From an uncultured Oscillospiraceae bacterium (GTDB lineage Bacteria > Bacillota > Clostridia > Oscillospirales > Oscillospiraceae): a stretch of 5,437 nucleotides of DNA. Below, one piece after another: positions 1-5,437 of this stretch. Positions within the stretch are counted from its first letter, which is position 1. Each line of letters opens with the position of its first letter. Below the pieces are notes generated by a model. That model was not told where the DNA came from. It worked only from the letters and a program-made list of their open reading frames with translations, and did not search any database. Position numbers and translations under genes: made by a program. The stretch spans positions 1-5,437 of the forward strand of contig CAKTEB010000112.1 of the NCBI GenBank assembly GCA_934546685.1. Reading direction: 5' to 3'.

Positions 1-942
1 CTCCTTGGCCACGGCCATCACCAGACCTACGCCCATGTTGAAGGTGTTGTACATATCCCGCTCGGGAATGTTGCCCTTCTCCTGGATCATGGTGAAGATG
101 GGGGGCACGGGGATGGCGGACATGCTGATCTGGGCGCAGACGCCCTCAGGCAGCATGCGGGGCACGTTCTCATAGAGGCCGCCGCCGGTGATGTGGCTGA
201 TGCCCTTGACCTTGAGGCCGGAGGACAGCAGCTTCTTTACGGGCCGCACATAGATCCTTGTGGGCTTCAGCAGCTCCTCGCCCAGAGAGCAGTGGAGCTC
301 CGGCACCATGGACTTGAGATCCGCATGCTCTACGTCCAGCACCTTCCGCACCAGAGAAAAGCCATTGGAGTGGACGCCGTTGGAGGCCAGGCCGATGAGC
401 ACATCGCCGGGGATGATGTCCTTGCCGTCCAGAATCTTTTCCTTGTCCACCATGCCCACGGAGAAGCCGGCCAGATCATACTCGTCCTCGGGATAGAAGC
501 CGGGCATCTCTGCGGTCTCGCCGCCGATCAGGGCACAGCCGGCCTGCCGACATCCCTCGGCGATGCCGGAGACGATCTGCTCGATCCGGGCGGGATAGTT
601 CTTGCCGCAGGCCACATAGTCCAGGAAGAACATGGGGCTGGCACCGGCGCAGACAATGTCGTTGACGCACATGGCCACGCAGTCGATACCCACGGTGTCG
701 TGCTTGTCCATCAGAAAGGCGATCTTCAGCTTGGTGCCCACGCCGTCGGTGCCGGAGACCATCACGGGCTCCTTCATGCCGGCCATATCCGGGGCAAACA
801 GGCCGCCGAAGCCGCCCAGACCGCCGATAACGCCGGGAATGTTGGTGCTCTCCACCAGGGGCTTAATGCGGTTTACCGACTCGTAGCCGGCGGTTACGTC
901 CACGCCTGCGGCGGCGTAGCTGTCACTTTTGCTAATACTCAT
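1..942 (-). CDS. purM: Phosphoribosylformylglycinamidine cyclo-ligase (AIR synthetase), 3' end cut off
   Basis: PurM catalyses ATP-dependent ring closure of formylglycinamidine ribonucleotide to aminoimidazole ribonucleotide in cytosolic de novo purine synthesis. I translated 314 codons in frame to the window edge. Family motifs seen are GTDGVGTKLKIA (about residues 64-75), CVNDIVCAGASP (92-103), GGETAEMPGFY (140-150), DLAGFSVGMVD (156-166), ASNGVHSNGFSLVRKV (186-201), ITGGGLYENVPRMLPEG (251-267) and FNMGVGLVMAV (301-311). The family is usually about 340-350 residues, so some 25-35 C-terminal residues lie outside. The ATG at 942-940 is chosen because an AGGAGAG ribosome site (957-951) lies 8 nt upstream and the family N-terminus fits. 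The start overlaps the purF stop as ATGA, so translational coupling to purF is likely. Nothing in the visible part looks broken. Confidence 0.97.
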   Translation of the reverse strand, partial: MSISKSDSYAAAGVDVTAGYESVNRIKPLVESTNIPGVIGGLGGFGGLFAPDMAGMKEPVMVSGTDGVGTKLKIAFLMDKHDTVGIDCVAMCVNDIVCAGASPMFFLDYVACGKNYPARIEQIVSGIAEGCRQAGCALIGGETAEMPGFYPEDEYDLAGFSVGMVDKEKILDGKDIIPGDVLIGLASNGVHSNGFSLVRKVLDVEHADLKSMVPELHCSLGEELLKPTRIYVRPVKKLLSSGLKVKGISHITGGGLYENVPRMLPEGVCAQISMSAIPVPPIFTMIQEKGNIPERDMYNTFNMGVGLVMAVAKE

Positions 943-2384
943 GTTTCGTTCTCTCCTGATTTCTGAATTGGGACCGGAACGGTGTAGCGCCCGGTGAAGC
1001 AGGCGTCACAGACGCCGCGGCTGTAGTCCTTGGTGATCGTGGAGAGCTCCTCCACGGTGAGATAGTCCAGGGTATCCACGCCCAGAAGCTGGCGGATGTC
1101 CTCATTGGAGCGGCCATGGGCAATGAGATGCTCGCTGTCGGGGATATCCGTGCCGAAGAAGCAGGGATACATGAACCGGGGAGAGGCCACGCGGTAGTGG
1201 ATCTCCTTGGCCCCCGCCTCTCGGATCAGCTCCACGGTGCGGCGGCAGGTGTTGCCCCGGACGATGGAGTCGTCCACCACCACAACGCGCTTGCCGCGAA
1301 CCGTGGAGGCCAGGGCGTTTAGCTTGATGCGTAGGGCCTTTTCCCGCTCCTCCTCCCGGGGCTCAATGAAGGTCCGGGCGATGTAGCGGTTCTTCACGAA
1401 GCCGGTCTGCAGGGGCAGGCCGCTCTCCCGGGAATAGCCCATGGCGGGGGTGATGCCGGAGTCGGGGACGCCGATGACGCAGTCCGCCTCCACAGTGTCC
1501 CGGCGGGCCAGGCAGCGCCCGGCCTCCAGCCGGACCAGATCCACGCTGGCGCCGTCGATGACGCTGTCAGCACGGGAGAAGTAGATAAACTCAAACATGC
1601 AAAGGCTGGAACGGGCCTTGATGCCGCTGGGCACGGAACGGAAGGTGCCTGCGCCCAAATCGGCTACAACGACCTCGCCGGGCTCTACCTCGCGGATCAG
1701 ACGGCCGCCCAGCACCGGGAAGGCGCAGGACTCCGAGGAGAACATGATGGAGCCGTCCACCTCGCCGATGCACAGGGGCCGGAAGCCGTTGGGATCACGG
1801 AAGGCCACCAGCTTGCCCTGGGTGAGCAGCACCACGGAATAAGCGCCCACCATGTACTGCATGGCGTTGATGACCGCGTCCTCGATGCTGCCGGCGCGCA
1901 TGCGCTCCCGCACCAGAAGATAGGCGATGACCTCGGCGGAGTTGGTGCCCTGGAAGATGCCGCCCCGGTTTTCCGTCTCCCGGCGGAGCTCCTGGGCGTT
2001 GACCAGCCGGCCGTTATAGCATACGGCCATGGAGCCGGAGGCGTGGGTCACCACCAGGGGCTGGGCGTTGATGAGGGCGGTGTCGCCGCCGGAGGCATAG
2101 CGCACATGGCCAATGGCGGCGGGGCCGGTGAGGGCAGAAAGGTTCTTGTCATGAAAAACATCCGGCACGAGACCGGGGCCCTTGTGGAGATGGAACTGGC
2201 CCTTGTCCACAGAGGCGATGCCAGCAGACTGCTGACCGCGGTGCTGCAGGGCATACAGGGCGGTATAGACGCTGTGGGCGGCGGAGAGGGCGCTGCCCTC
2301 CTTCAGGGCAATGCCGAACACGCCGCACTCCTCGCCATACTGCCGGGATGAATAGCAGGCCTTGGCCTGGGGACAGTTTGCCAT
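939..2384 (-). CDS. purF: Amidophosphoribosyltransferase (glutamine PRPP amidotransferase)
   Basis: PurF makes 5-phosphoribosylamine from PRPP and glutamine, the committed first step of purine synthesis. The 481-residue protein has an N-terminal Ntn glutaminase domain: EECGVFGIA places the nucleophile at Cys20 behind a 19-residue propeptide, which Bacillus-type enzymes remove. The C-terminal phosphoribosyltransferase domain carries the PRPP loop VVVVDDSIVRGNTCRR (367-382). Cys262, Cys408, Cys459 and Cys462 match the four iron-sulfur ligands of the B. subtilis enzyme. The glutamine pocket is unusual: RYASGG replaces the common RYST, YNGR replaces HNGN, and TNSAEV replaces TSDTEV. The ATG at 2384 is the only start candidate: the frame upstream reaches a TAG inside purC without an ATG, GTG or TTG, and none lies between it and Cys20. 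It sits 1 nt after the purC stop with no good nearby Shine-Dalgarno, so coupling to purC is inferred. Confidence 0.97.
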   Translation of the reverse strand: MANCPQAKACYSSRQYGEECGVFGIALKEGSALSAAHSVYTALYALQHRGQQSAGIASVDKGQFHLHKGPGLVPDVFHDKNLSALTGPAAIGHVRYASGGDTALINAQPLVVTHASGSMAVCYNGRLVNAQELRRETENRGGIFQGTNSAEVIAYLLVRERMRAGSIEDAVINAMQYMVGAYSVVLLTQGKLVAFRDPNGFRPLCIGEVDGSIMFSSESCAFPVLGGRLIREVEPGEVVVADLGAGTFRSVPSGIKARSSLCMFEFIYFSRADSVIDGASVDLVRLEAGRCLARRDTVEADCVIGVPDSGITPAMGYSRESGLPLQTGFVKNRYIARTFIEPREEEREKALRIKLNALASTVRGKRVVVVDDSIVRGNTCRRTVELIREAGAKEIHYRVASPRFMYPCFFGTDIPDSEHLIAHGRSNEDIRQLLGVDTLDYLTVEELSTITKDYSRGVCDACFTGRYTVPVPIQKSGENET

Positions 2385-2385
2385 A

Positions 2386-3096
2386 TTACTTGCCCAGAAC
2401 CCGGCGCAGGACCTCCTGATAGGCGTCCTCTACGCCGCCCAGGTCACGGCGGAAGCGGTCCTTATCCAGCTTTTCGCCGGTCTTGGAGTCCCAGAGACGG
2501 GCGGTATCCGGGGAGATCTCGTCGGCCAGGATGATGGTGCCGTCGGGCAGGCGGCCAAACTCCAGCTTGAAGTCCACCAGGGTCACGCCGACGCTCTTCC
2601 AGAACTCCTTCAGCACATCATTGACCTTGAAGGCCATGGTCTTGATGGTCTCGATCTCCTGGGGGGTGGCCAGCTTCAGGGCAATGGCGTGGTAGCTGTT
2701 CATCAGAGGATCGTTGAGCTCGTCGCACTTATAGGAGAACTCGATGGTGGGGGCGTCGAATACGATGCCCTCCTTCACGCCGTAGCGGGCGGCAAAGCTG
2801 CCGGCGGAGATGTTGCGGATGATGACCTCCAGGGGCACGATCTGAACCTTCTTCACCACAGCGTCAGTGTCGGAGAGCTCCTCCACGAAATGGGTGGGAA
2901 CGCCCTTCTCCTCCAGGAGCTTCATGAAATAGTTGGTCAGGCGGTTGTTGATGGCACCCTTGCCGAGAATGGTGCCCTTCTTCTGGCCGTTGAAAGCGGT
3001 GGCGTCATCCTTATAGGAGACGATGCAGAGGCTGGGATCCTCCGTGGAAAATACCTTCTTGGCCTTGCCTTCATAGAGCTGTTCTACCTTTTTCAT
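2386..3096 (-). CDS. purC: SAICAR synthetase (phosphoribosylaminoimidazole-succinocarboxamide synthase)
   Basis: PurC joins aspartate to CAIR with ATP to form SAICAR, the step after PurE. The 236-residue length is typical of the single-domain bacterial enzyme. Motifs in order are YEGKAKKV (8-15, ATP-binding strand region), YKDDATAFN (28-36), the family signature VPLEVIIRNISAGS (87-100), the second signature LVDFKLEFGR (173-182) and ADEISPDTARLWD (191-203). The ATG at 3096-3094 overlaps the purE stop as ATGA and is preceded, inside the last purE codons, by a strong GGAGGT site (3111-3106) with 9 nt spacing, so the start is well supported. It ends 1 nt before purF. No missing catalytic motif or frameshift is visible. 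Confidence 0.97.
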   Translation of the reverse strand: MKKVEQLYEGKAKKVFSTEDPSLCIVSYKDDATAFNGQKKGTILGKGAINNRLTNYFMKLLEEKGVPTHFVEELSDTDAVVKKVQIVPLEVIIRNISAGSFAARYGVKEGIVFDAPTIEFSYKCDELNDPLMNSYHAIALKLATPQEIETIKTMAFKVNDVLKEFWKSVGVTLVDFKLEFGRLPDGTIILADEISPDTARLWDSKTGEKLDKDRFRRDLGGVEDAYQEVLRRVLGK

Positions 3097-3590
3097 AGCT
3101 TTGCTACCTCCATCTGTAAATTTTGATCTTTTACAAGCACGGCTTCCGCCATGGAACGCTTATAGTCTCTGAGCTTTTCCGCAAGCCCCGGCTCGCTGAG
3201 GGACAGCATCTGCACGGCCAGGAGCCCCGCGTTGTCCGCGGCGCCTACGCCCACGGTGGCCACCGGGATCCCGGCGGGCATCTGCACAATGGACAGCAGG
3301 CTGTCCATGCCGTCCATAAACGAGGACTTGATGGGCAGACCGATCACCGGCAGAATGGTCTGGGCAGCCAGAACGCCGCCCAGGTGCGCGGCCTTACCGG
3401 CAGCGGCAATGATGACGCCGAAGCCATTTTCCTCCGCGTGCTTCGCAAATTCCTCTGCTTGGGCAGGGGTGCGGTGGGCGGACAGAACACGGGCTTCAAA
3501 GGGGACGCCAAACTTTTTCAGCTGGACGAGAGCGCCCTTCACCACAGGAAAATCACTGTCGGAGCCCATGATTACAGCAACTTTTTTCAA
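3093..3590 (-). CDS. purE: N5-CAIR mutase, class I PurE, with TTG start
   Basis: PurE rearranges N5-carboxyaminoimidazole ribonucleotide to CAIR and works as a cytosolic octamer in this family. With the start used here the protein has 165 residues and begins MKKVAVIMGSDSD. Class I hallmarks are GSDSD (9-13), SAHRTP (37-42, His39), the AAGKAAHL segment (63-70, His69) and SIVQMPAGIPVAT (100-112). SAHRTP rather than SAHKTA argues against the class II carboxylase. The frame can be extended to a TTG at 3599, but that codon abuts the GGGAGG ribosome site. The TTG at 3590-3588 has 9 nt spacing and gives the family N-terminus. PurK, which makes the substrate, is not in the window and could lie elsewhere or be absent. 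purE is the first gene of the purine cluster, behind a leader with a terminator-like hairpin; its stop overlaps purC. Confidence 0.95.
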   Translation of the reverse strand: MKKVAVIMGSDSDFPVVKGALVQLKKFGVPFEARVLSAHRTPAQAEEFAKHAEENGFGVIIAAAGKAAHLGGVLAAQTILPVIGLPIKSSFMDGMDSLLSIVQMPAGIPVATVGVGAADNAGLLAVQMLSLSEPGLAEKLRDYKRSMAEAVLVKDQNLQMEVAKL

Positions 3591-3599
3591 GATCCACAA

Positions 3600-3605
3600 C
3601 CTCCC
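3600..3605 (-). promoter_or_regulatory. Ribosome binding site deciding the purE start
   Basis: GGGAGG reads 5' to 3' on the minus strand at 3605-3600, 9 nt before the TTG at 3590. It leaves no spacing for the alternative TTG at 3599, so it decides the start. It lies about 6 nt beyond the region that follows the terminator-like hairpin, so any read-through RNA carries a free ribosome site. Confidence 0.8.
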
Positions 3606-3611
3606 ATATAA

Positions 3612-3643
3612 ATGAAAAATGCAGGCGCAACTACTGCGTCTGC
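3612..3643 (-). terminator. Terminator-like hairpin in the purE leader
   Basis: On the minus strand GCAGACGCA (3643-3635) pairs with TGCGCCTGC (3629-3621) around the loop GTAGT, with one A-C mismatch in a 9-position stem. It is followed by ATTTTTCAT (3620-3612), giving a five-T tract. This is the form of an intrinsic terminator, yet the purE ribosome site begins only about 7 nt further on and I see no promoter in between. It therefore either attenuates the purine operon or marks the 3' end of a separate small RNA with read-through. No stability calculation was made. Confidence 0.6.
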
Positions 3644-3758
3644 TGGATCAGCTTGTGAGAAGATACAAAAATCCCACGGAGCTCCCAAATCACAGAAGAA
3701 TGTAGCAGCATATCCGGCACCTCCGCAGTGTAACTGACAGCATTTTTGCATCGAACAC
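3612..3758 (-). ncRNA. Structured leader RNA of the purine operon; attenuator or 6S-like small RNA candidate
   Basis: The RNA would start near 3758, 7 nt after the -10 box, and end at the T-tract near 3612, about 147 nt. A rod-like fold can be drawn by eye. The 5' segment 3751-3740 (AUGCAAAAAUGC) pairs with 3622-3612 (GCAUUUUUCAU), 11 pairs with one bulged C. ACUGCG (3729-3724) pairs perfectly with CGCAGU (3638-3633). UGCUG (3710-3706) pairs with CAGCA (3645-3641). UGUGA (3694-3690) pairs with UCACA (3658-3654), with GGAG/CUUC inside. This fold excludes the terminator hairpin because it uses its 5' arm. I see no match to purine, ZTP, THF or PRPP/ppGpp riboswitch cores. The early GUGUUCG and the rod shape recall 6S RNA, and 6S genes lie beside purine genes in some bacteria (purK in cyanobacteria), but the length is short for 6S and the identification rests on memory. 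Confidence 0.4.
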
Positions 3759-3764
3759 AACCTC

Positions 3765-3793
3765 ATTTTACCGTACTTCCGATTTTTTTGCAA
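3765..3793 (-). promoter_or_regulatory. Sigma-A-type promoter for the leader and purECFM
   Basis: On the minus strand the -35 box TTGCAA (3793-3788) and the -10 box TAAAAT (3770-3765) are separated by exactly 17 nt. Four of six -35 bases and five of six -10 bases match consensus. Transcription would begin near 3758. It is the best promoter in the gap and lies in its AT-rich part. The -35 overlaps one copy of an imperfect direct repeat that could be an operator. Confidence 0.65.
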
Positions 3794-3956
3794 GACTGCG
3801 CAAGGGGGCTTTATCAAATTTTGTAGCACTGCACAGGGATGGAGAAAAGAACGGTCAAATCTTAGTAAAATTTCAGAACGGGGGCTCAAAAATCCGGGGA
3901 GCGCGGCGAAAAATCCCATGCAAAGTGCCGGAAATGATCTTCTGTACCTGGAATGT
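3794..3956. other. Intergenic spacer between the ATPase terminator and the purine promoter
   Basis: No gene is supported here. The spacer is less GC-rich than the flanking genes. It holds an imperfect direct repeat next to the -35 box (second copy about 3819-3838), two copies of AGAACGG on the plus strand (3848-3854 and 3875-3881) and weaker promoter-like strings. A minus-strand frame stays open right through it and through the leader, but it also crosses the ATPase terminator and does not look like protein. Confidence 0.5.
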
Positions 3957-3992
3957 AAAACAAGGGCCGCCGCATGCTCGCAGCGGCCCTTG
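3957..3992 (-). terminator. Intrinsic terminator of the ntp (V-ATPase) operon
   Basis: The minus strand has a perfect 10-bp stem, CAAGGGCCGC (3992-3983) with GCGGCCCTTG (3970-3961), around a 12-nt loop that can add a few pairs, followed directly by TTTT (3960-3957). It begins 22 nt after the ntpD stop and has the right polarity for ntpD. The T-tract is short, so some read-through toward the purine region is possible. The plus-strand side has no T-tract. Confidence 0.85.
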
Positions 3993-4014
3993 GCCAAAAC
4001 ACGATCGAGTGAAC

Positions 4015-4719
4015 TTACTGAGCCGGATGGGCCGTGTCCCATTCCTTCTGGCGCTCTACCTGCTTTTGGAGGGCCTTCTGGCGCTGCTCCTCCAGCATCA
4101 TGTCCTTGATCTTCATGAGACGGGAGGTGTTGGAGCGCTCGTTTTCGTCCAGCTTCATGGAGATATACTTGATGTTGGTCTCCATCTCAGGGATCATAAC
4201 GTACTCCAGGGCGTTGACCCGGCGGCGGGTCTTTTCGATCTCCGAGGCGAGCAGGTGCATGGTCTTCTCCACCTGAGCCAGCTCCAGCATATCCTGGAAC
4301 ACCTGCTGGAGGGACTCCAGGGCGTCGTCCAGCTCACCGGAGGTCTGGGCAAAGCCGTAGGGGAAGATCTCTGCGGGATCGTCGTTCTGGGTGTGGAAGG
4401 AATACTGGGGCACCTCCACAGACATGATGTTCTGGTAGCTCATGTCCAGCTCCACCGTCTGCTTGGGATAGCTGAGGGCCTGCTCCAGCATTTCCGGGCT
4501 CATGACCGAGGCGGCCACGGTAAAGGCGCTGTGGGCCTCCATGAGACCCTGCTCCACCTTGGCCCGAAGCTCCTTGTTTTTGTGAACCACGTCCAGGAAC
4601 TGGCGCATGAGCTCATCCCGCTTATCCTTCAGGAGCTTGTGGCCCCGGACAGCAGTGGTGCGGCGGCTTTTCAGCCGGCTCAGCTCCATGCGGGTGGGGT
4701 TTATGGTTTTGGATGCCAT
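4015..4719 (-). CDS. ntpD: V-type ATP synthase/ATPase subunit D (central stalk)
   Basis: Subunit D is the long helical hairpin of the rotor axle in V/A-type ATPases. It sits inside the A3B3 head and links ATP turnover to the membrane ring that moves H+ or Na+; the ion cannot be told from here. Clear hallmarks are NPTRMELSRLKSRR (7-20), GHKLLKDKRDELMRQF (26-41) and, near the C-terminus, EIEKTRRRVNALEYVMIP (160-177). The 234 residues slightly exceed the usual 205-225. The extra length is a charged tail rich in Gln, Lys and Glu (about 209-234) that probably extends the coiled coil. The ATG at 4719-4717 follows an AAGGAGG site (4735-4729) with 9 nt spacing. It lies 16 nt after the ntpB stop, and the terminator downstream marks it as the last gene of its operon. 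Confidence 0.96.
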   Translation of the reverse strand: MASKTINPTRMELSRLKSRRTTAVRGHKLLKDKRDELMRQFLDVVHKNKELRAKVEQGLMEAHSAFTVAASVMSPEMLEQALSYPKQTVELDMSYQNIMSVEVPQYSFHTQNDDPAEIFPYGFAQTSGELDDALESLQQVFQDMLELAQVEKTMHLLASEIEKTRRRVNALEYVMIPEMETNIKYISMKLDENERSNTSRLMKIKDMMLEEQRQKALQKQVERQKEWDTAHPAQ

Positions 4720-4735
4720 CTATACCCGCCTCCTT

Positions 4736-5437
4736 TTACTGCTGTTCCTTTTCGGGATAATACTTGTCGATAAACTTGGTGTTGATACGCTTCAGCTCGC
4801 TCTTGGGCAGAATGGACAGCAGATCCCAGCCCAGATCCAGGGTCTCGAAGATGGAGCGGTCTGTGTCGTTGCCCTGGGAGACGTAGCGGTTCTCGAACTC
4901 CGTGGCGAACTTGGCGTAGAGCTTATCGGTGTCGGAGAGGGCGGCCTCGCCCAGAATGGTCATAAGCTCTGCGGCTTCCTTACCGGCGGAATAGGCGGCA
5001 AAGAGCTGGTTCATGGTGCCCGCGTGATCCTCCCGGGTCTTGCCCTCGCCGATGCCCTTATCCTTCAGACGGGACAGGGAGGGGAGCACGTCGATGGGGG
5101 GATTGATGCCCTTCCGGTACAGATCCCGGGACAGAATGATCTGGCCCTCGGTGATGTAGCCGGTCAGGTCGGGGATGGGGTGGGTCTTGTCGTCCTCAGG
5201 CATGGTCAGAATGGGGATCATGGTGATGGAGCCGTCGCAGCCCACACGCCGTCCGGCGCGCTCGTAGATGGTGGCCAGGTTGGTGTACAGATAGCCGGGA
5301 TAGCCGCGCCGTCCGGGGACCTCCTTCTTTGCGGCGGAGACCTCACGGAGCGCCTCGGCGTAGTTGGTGATATCAGTCATGATGACCAGAACGTGCATGC
5401 CCTTCTCAAAGGCCAGGTACTCCGCGGCGGTCAGGGC
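4736..5437 (-). CDS. ntpB: V-type ATP synthase/ATPase subunit B, C-terminal half only
   Basis: Subunit B is the regulatory, nucleotide-site-sharing partner of catalytic subunit A in the A3B3 head. The visible 233 residues are open to the window edge in frame; the usual length is about 460, so the N-terminal half is outside. The ATG at 5398 is internal, because homologous sequence (ALTAAEYLAFEKG) continues before it. Family features are the stretch MTDITNYAEALREVSAA followed by KEVPGRRGYPGYLYTNLA, then TMPEDDKTHPIPDLTGYI, and the ATP synthase alpha/beta signature PPIDVLPSLS (about 5101-5072). The signature runs into SRL, where the family keeps its arginine finger. The gene ends in TAA 16 nt before ntpD, matching the common A-B-D order. 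No defect is visible. Confidence 0.96.
   Translation of the reverse strand, partial: ALTAAEYLAFEKGMHVLVIMTDITNYAEALREVSAAKKEVPGRRGYPGYLYTNLATIYERAGRRVGCDGSITMIPILTMPEDDKTHPIPDLTGYITEGQIILSRDLYRKGINPPIDVLPSLSRLKDKGIGEGKTREDHAGTMNQLFAAYSAGKEAAELMTILGEAALSDTDKLYAKFATEFENRYVSQGNDTDRSIFETLDLGWDLLSILPKSELKRINTKFIDKYYPEKEQQ

Noticed and set aside
193..966. Plus-strand open frame of 257 codons (and other long plus-strand frames opposite purC, purE and ntpD)
   Set aside because: They lie opposite clear conserved genes, and their Gly-, His- and Leu-rich translations match what antisense of GC-rich coding sequence gives.
3396..3420. PurE active-region variant (AAGKAAHLGG instead of AGGAAHLPG)
   Set aside because: The histidine and surrounding pattern are kept, and clostridial PurE proteins vary here.
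3591..3599. Longer purE start at the TTG at 3599
   Set aside because: The GGGAGG site directly abuts it, so there is no spacing; the family N-terminus begins at the TTG at 3590.
3612..3758. Purine, ZTP, THF or ykkC-family riboswitch in the leader
   Set aside because: None of the conserved cores I know for these classes was found by eye; a covariance scan would be decisive.
3749..3881. PurR boxes (CGAACA at 3752-3757 and AGAACGG copies at 3848 and 3875 on the plus strand)
   Set aside because: The matches to the B. subtilis PurBox are partial, and the expected inverted pair at fixed spacing is absent.
3587..4042. Minus-strand open frame of 151 codons upstream of purE
   Set aside because: It begins inside ntpD, crosses the ntp terminator, the spacer and the purine promoter, has no ribosome site at its start and shows no family features. 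Only its last 54 codons are discussed as a possible leader frame.
3093..4719. Functional link between V-ATPase and purine genes
   Set aside because: A strong terminator and a new promoter separate them; adjacency alone does not support a joint system.

Overview
The window reads as an ordinary core-metabolism stretch of a fairly GC-rich anaerobic Firmicute, probably a gut clostridium of the Oscillospiraceae type. This is inferred from AGGAGG-type ribosome sites, a Bacillus-type PurF with propeptide and iron-sulfur cysteines, a V/A-type ATPase, strong G/C preference at third codon positions and a TTG start. Every real gene lies on the minus strand, so transcription runs from high to low coordinates.

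Region by region, from the right edge. The C-terminal half of V-type ATPase subunit B (ntpB) enters at 5437 and is followed 16 nt later by subunit D (ntpD). A GC-rich intrinsic terminator (3957-3992) closes that operon. About 160 nt with no supported gene follow, then a good sigma-A-like promoter (-35 at 3793-3788, -10 at 3770-3765) and a structured leader of roughly 145 nt. The leader ends in a terminator-like hairpin just before purE. The purine genes purE, purC, purF and purM are then packed with 4-nt overlaps or a 1-nt gap. purM runs off the left edge.

The four Pur proteins act in de novo IMP synthesis: PurF makes phosphoribosylamine, PurM closes the AIR ring, PurE forms CAIR from N5-CAIR and PurC adds aspartate. 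The tight packing implies one transcript with translational coupling. The ATPase genes have their own terminator and look like an unrelated neighbouring operon.

The part worth most attention is the purE leader. Its terminator arm can pair instead with an upstream segment, and the leader's 5' end can pair with the U-tract. That suggests an attenuator or an independent small RNA (a 6S-like RNA is one candidate) read through into purE. A cysteine-rich reading frame crosses the leader and ends in a TTGA overlap with the purE start, but its codon use is unlike the neighbouring genes. PurF has substitutions around its glutamine pocket. No mobile element, CRISPR array, tRNA or rRNA was seen.
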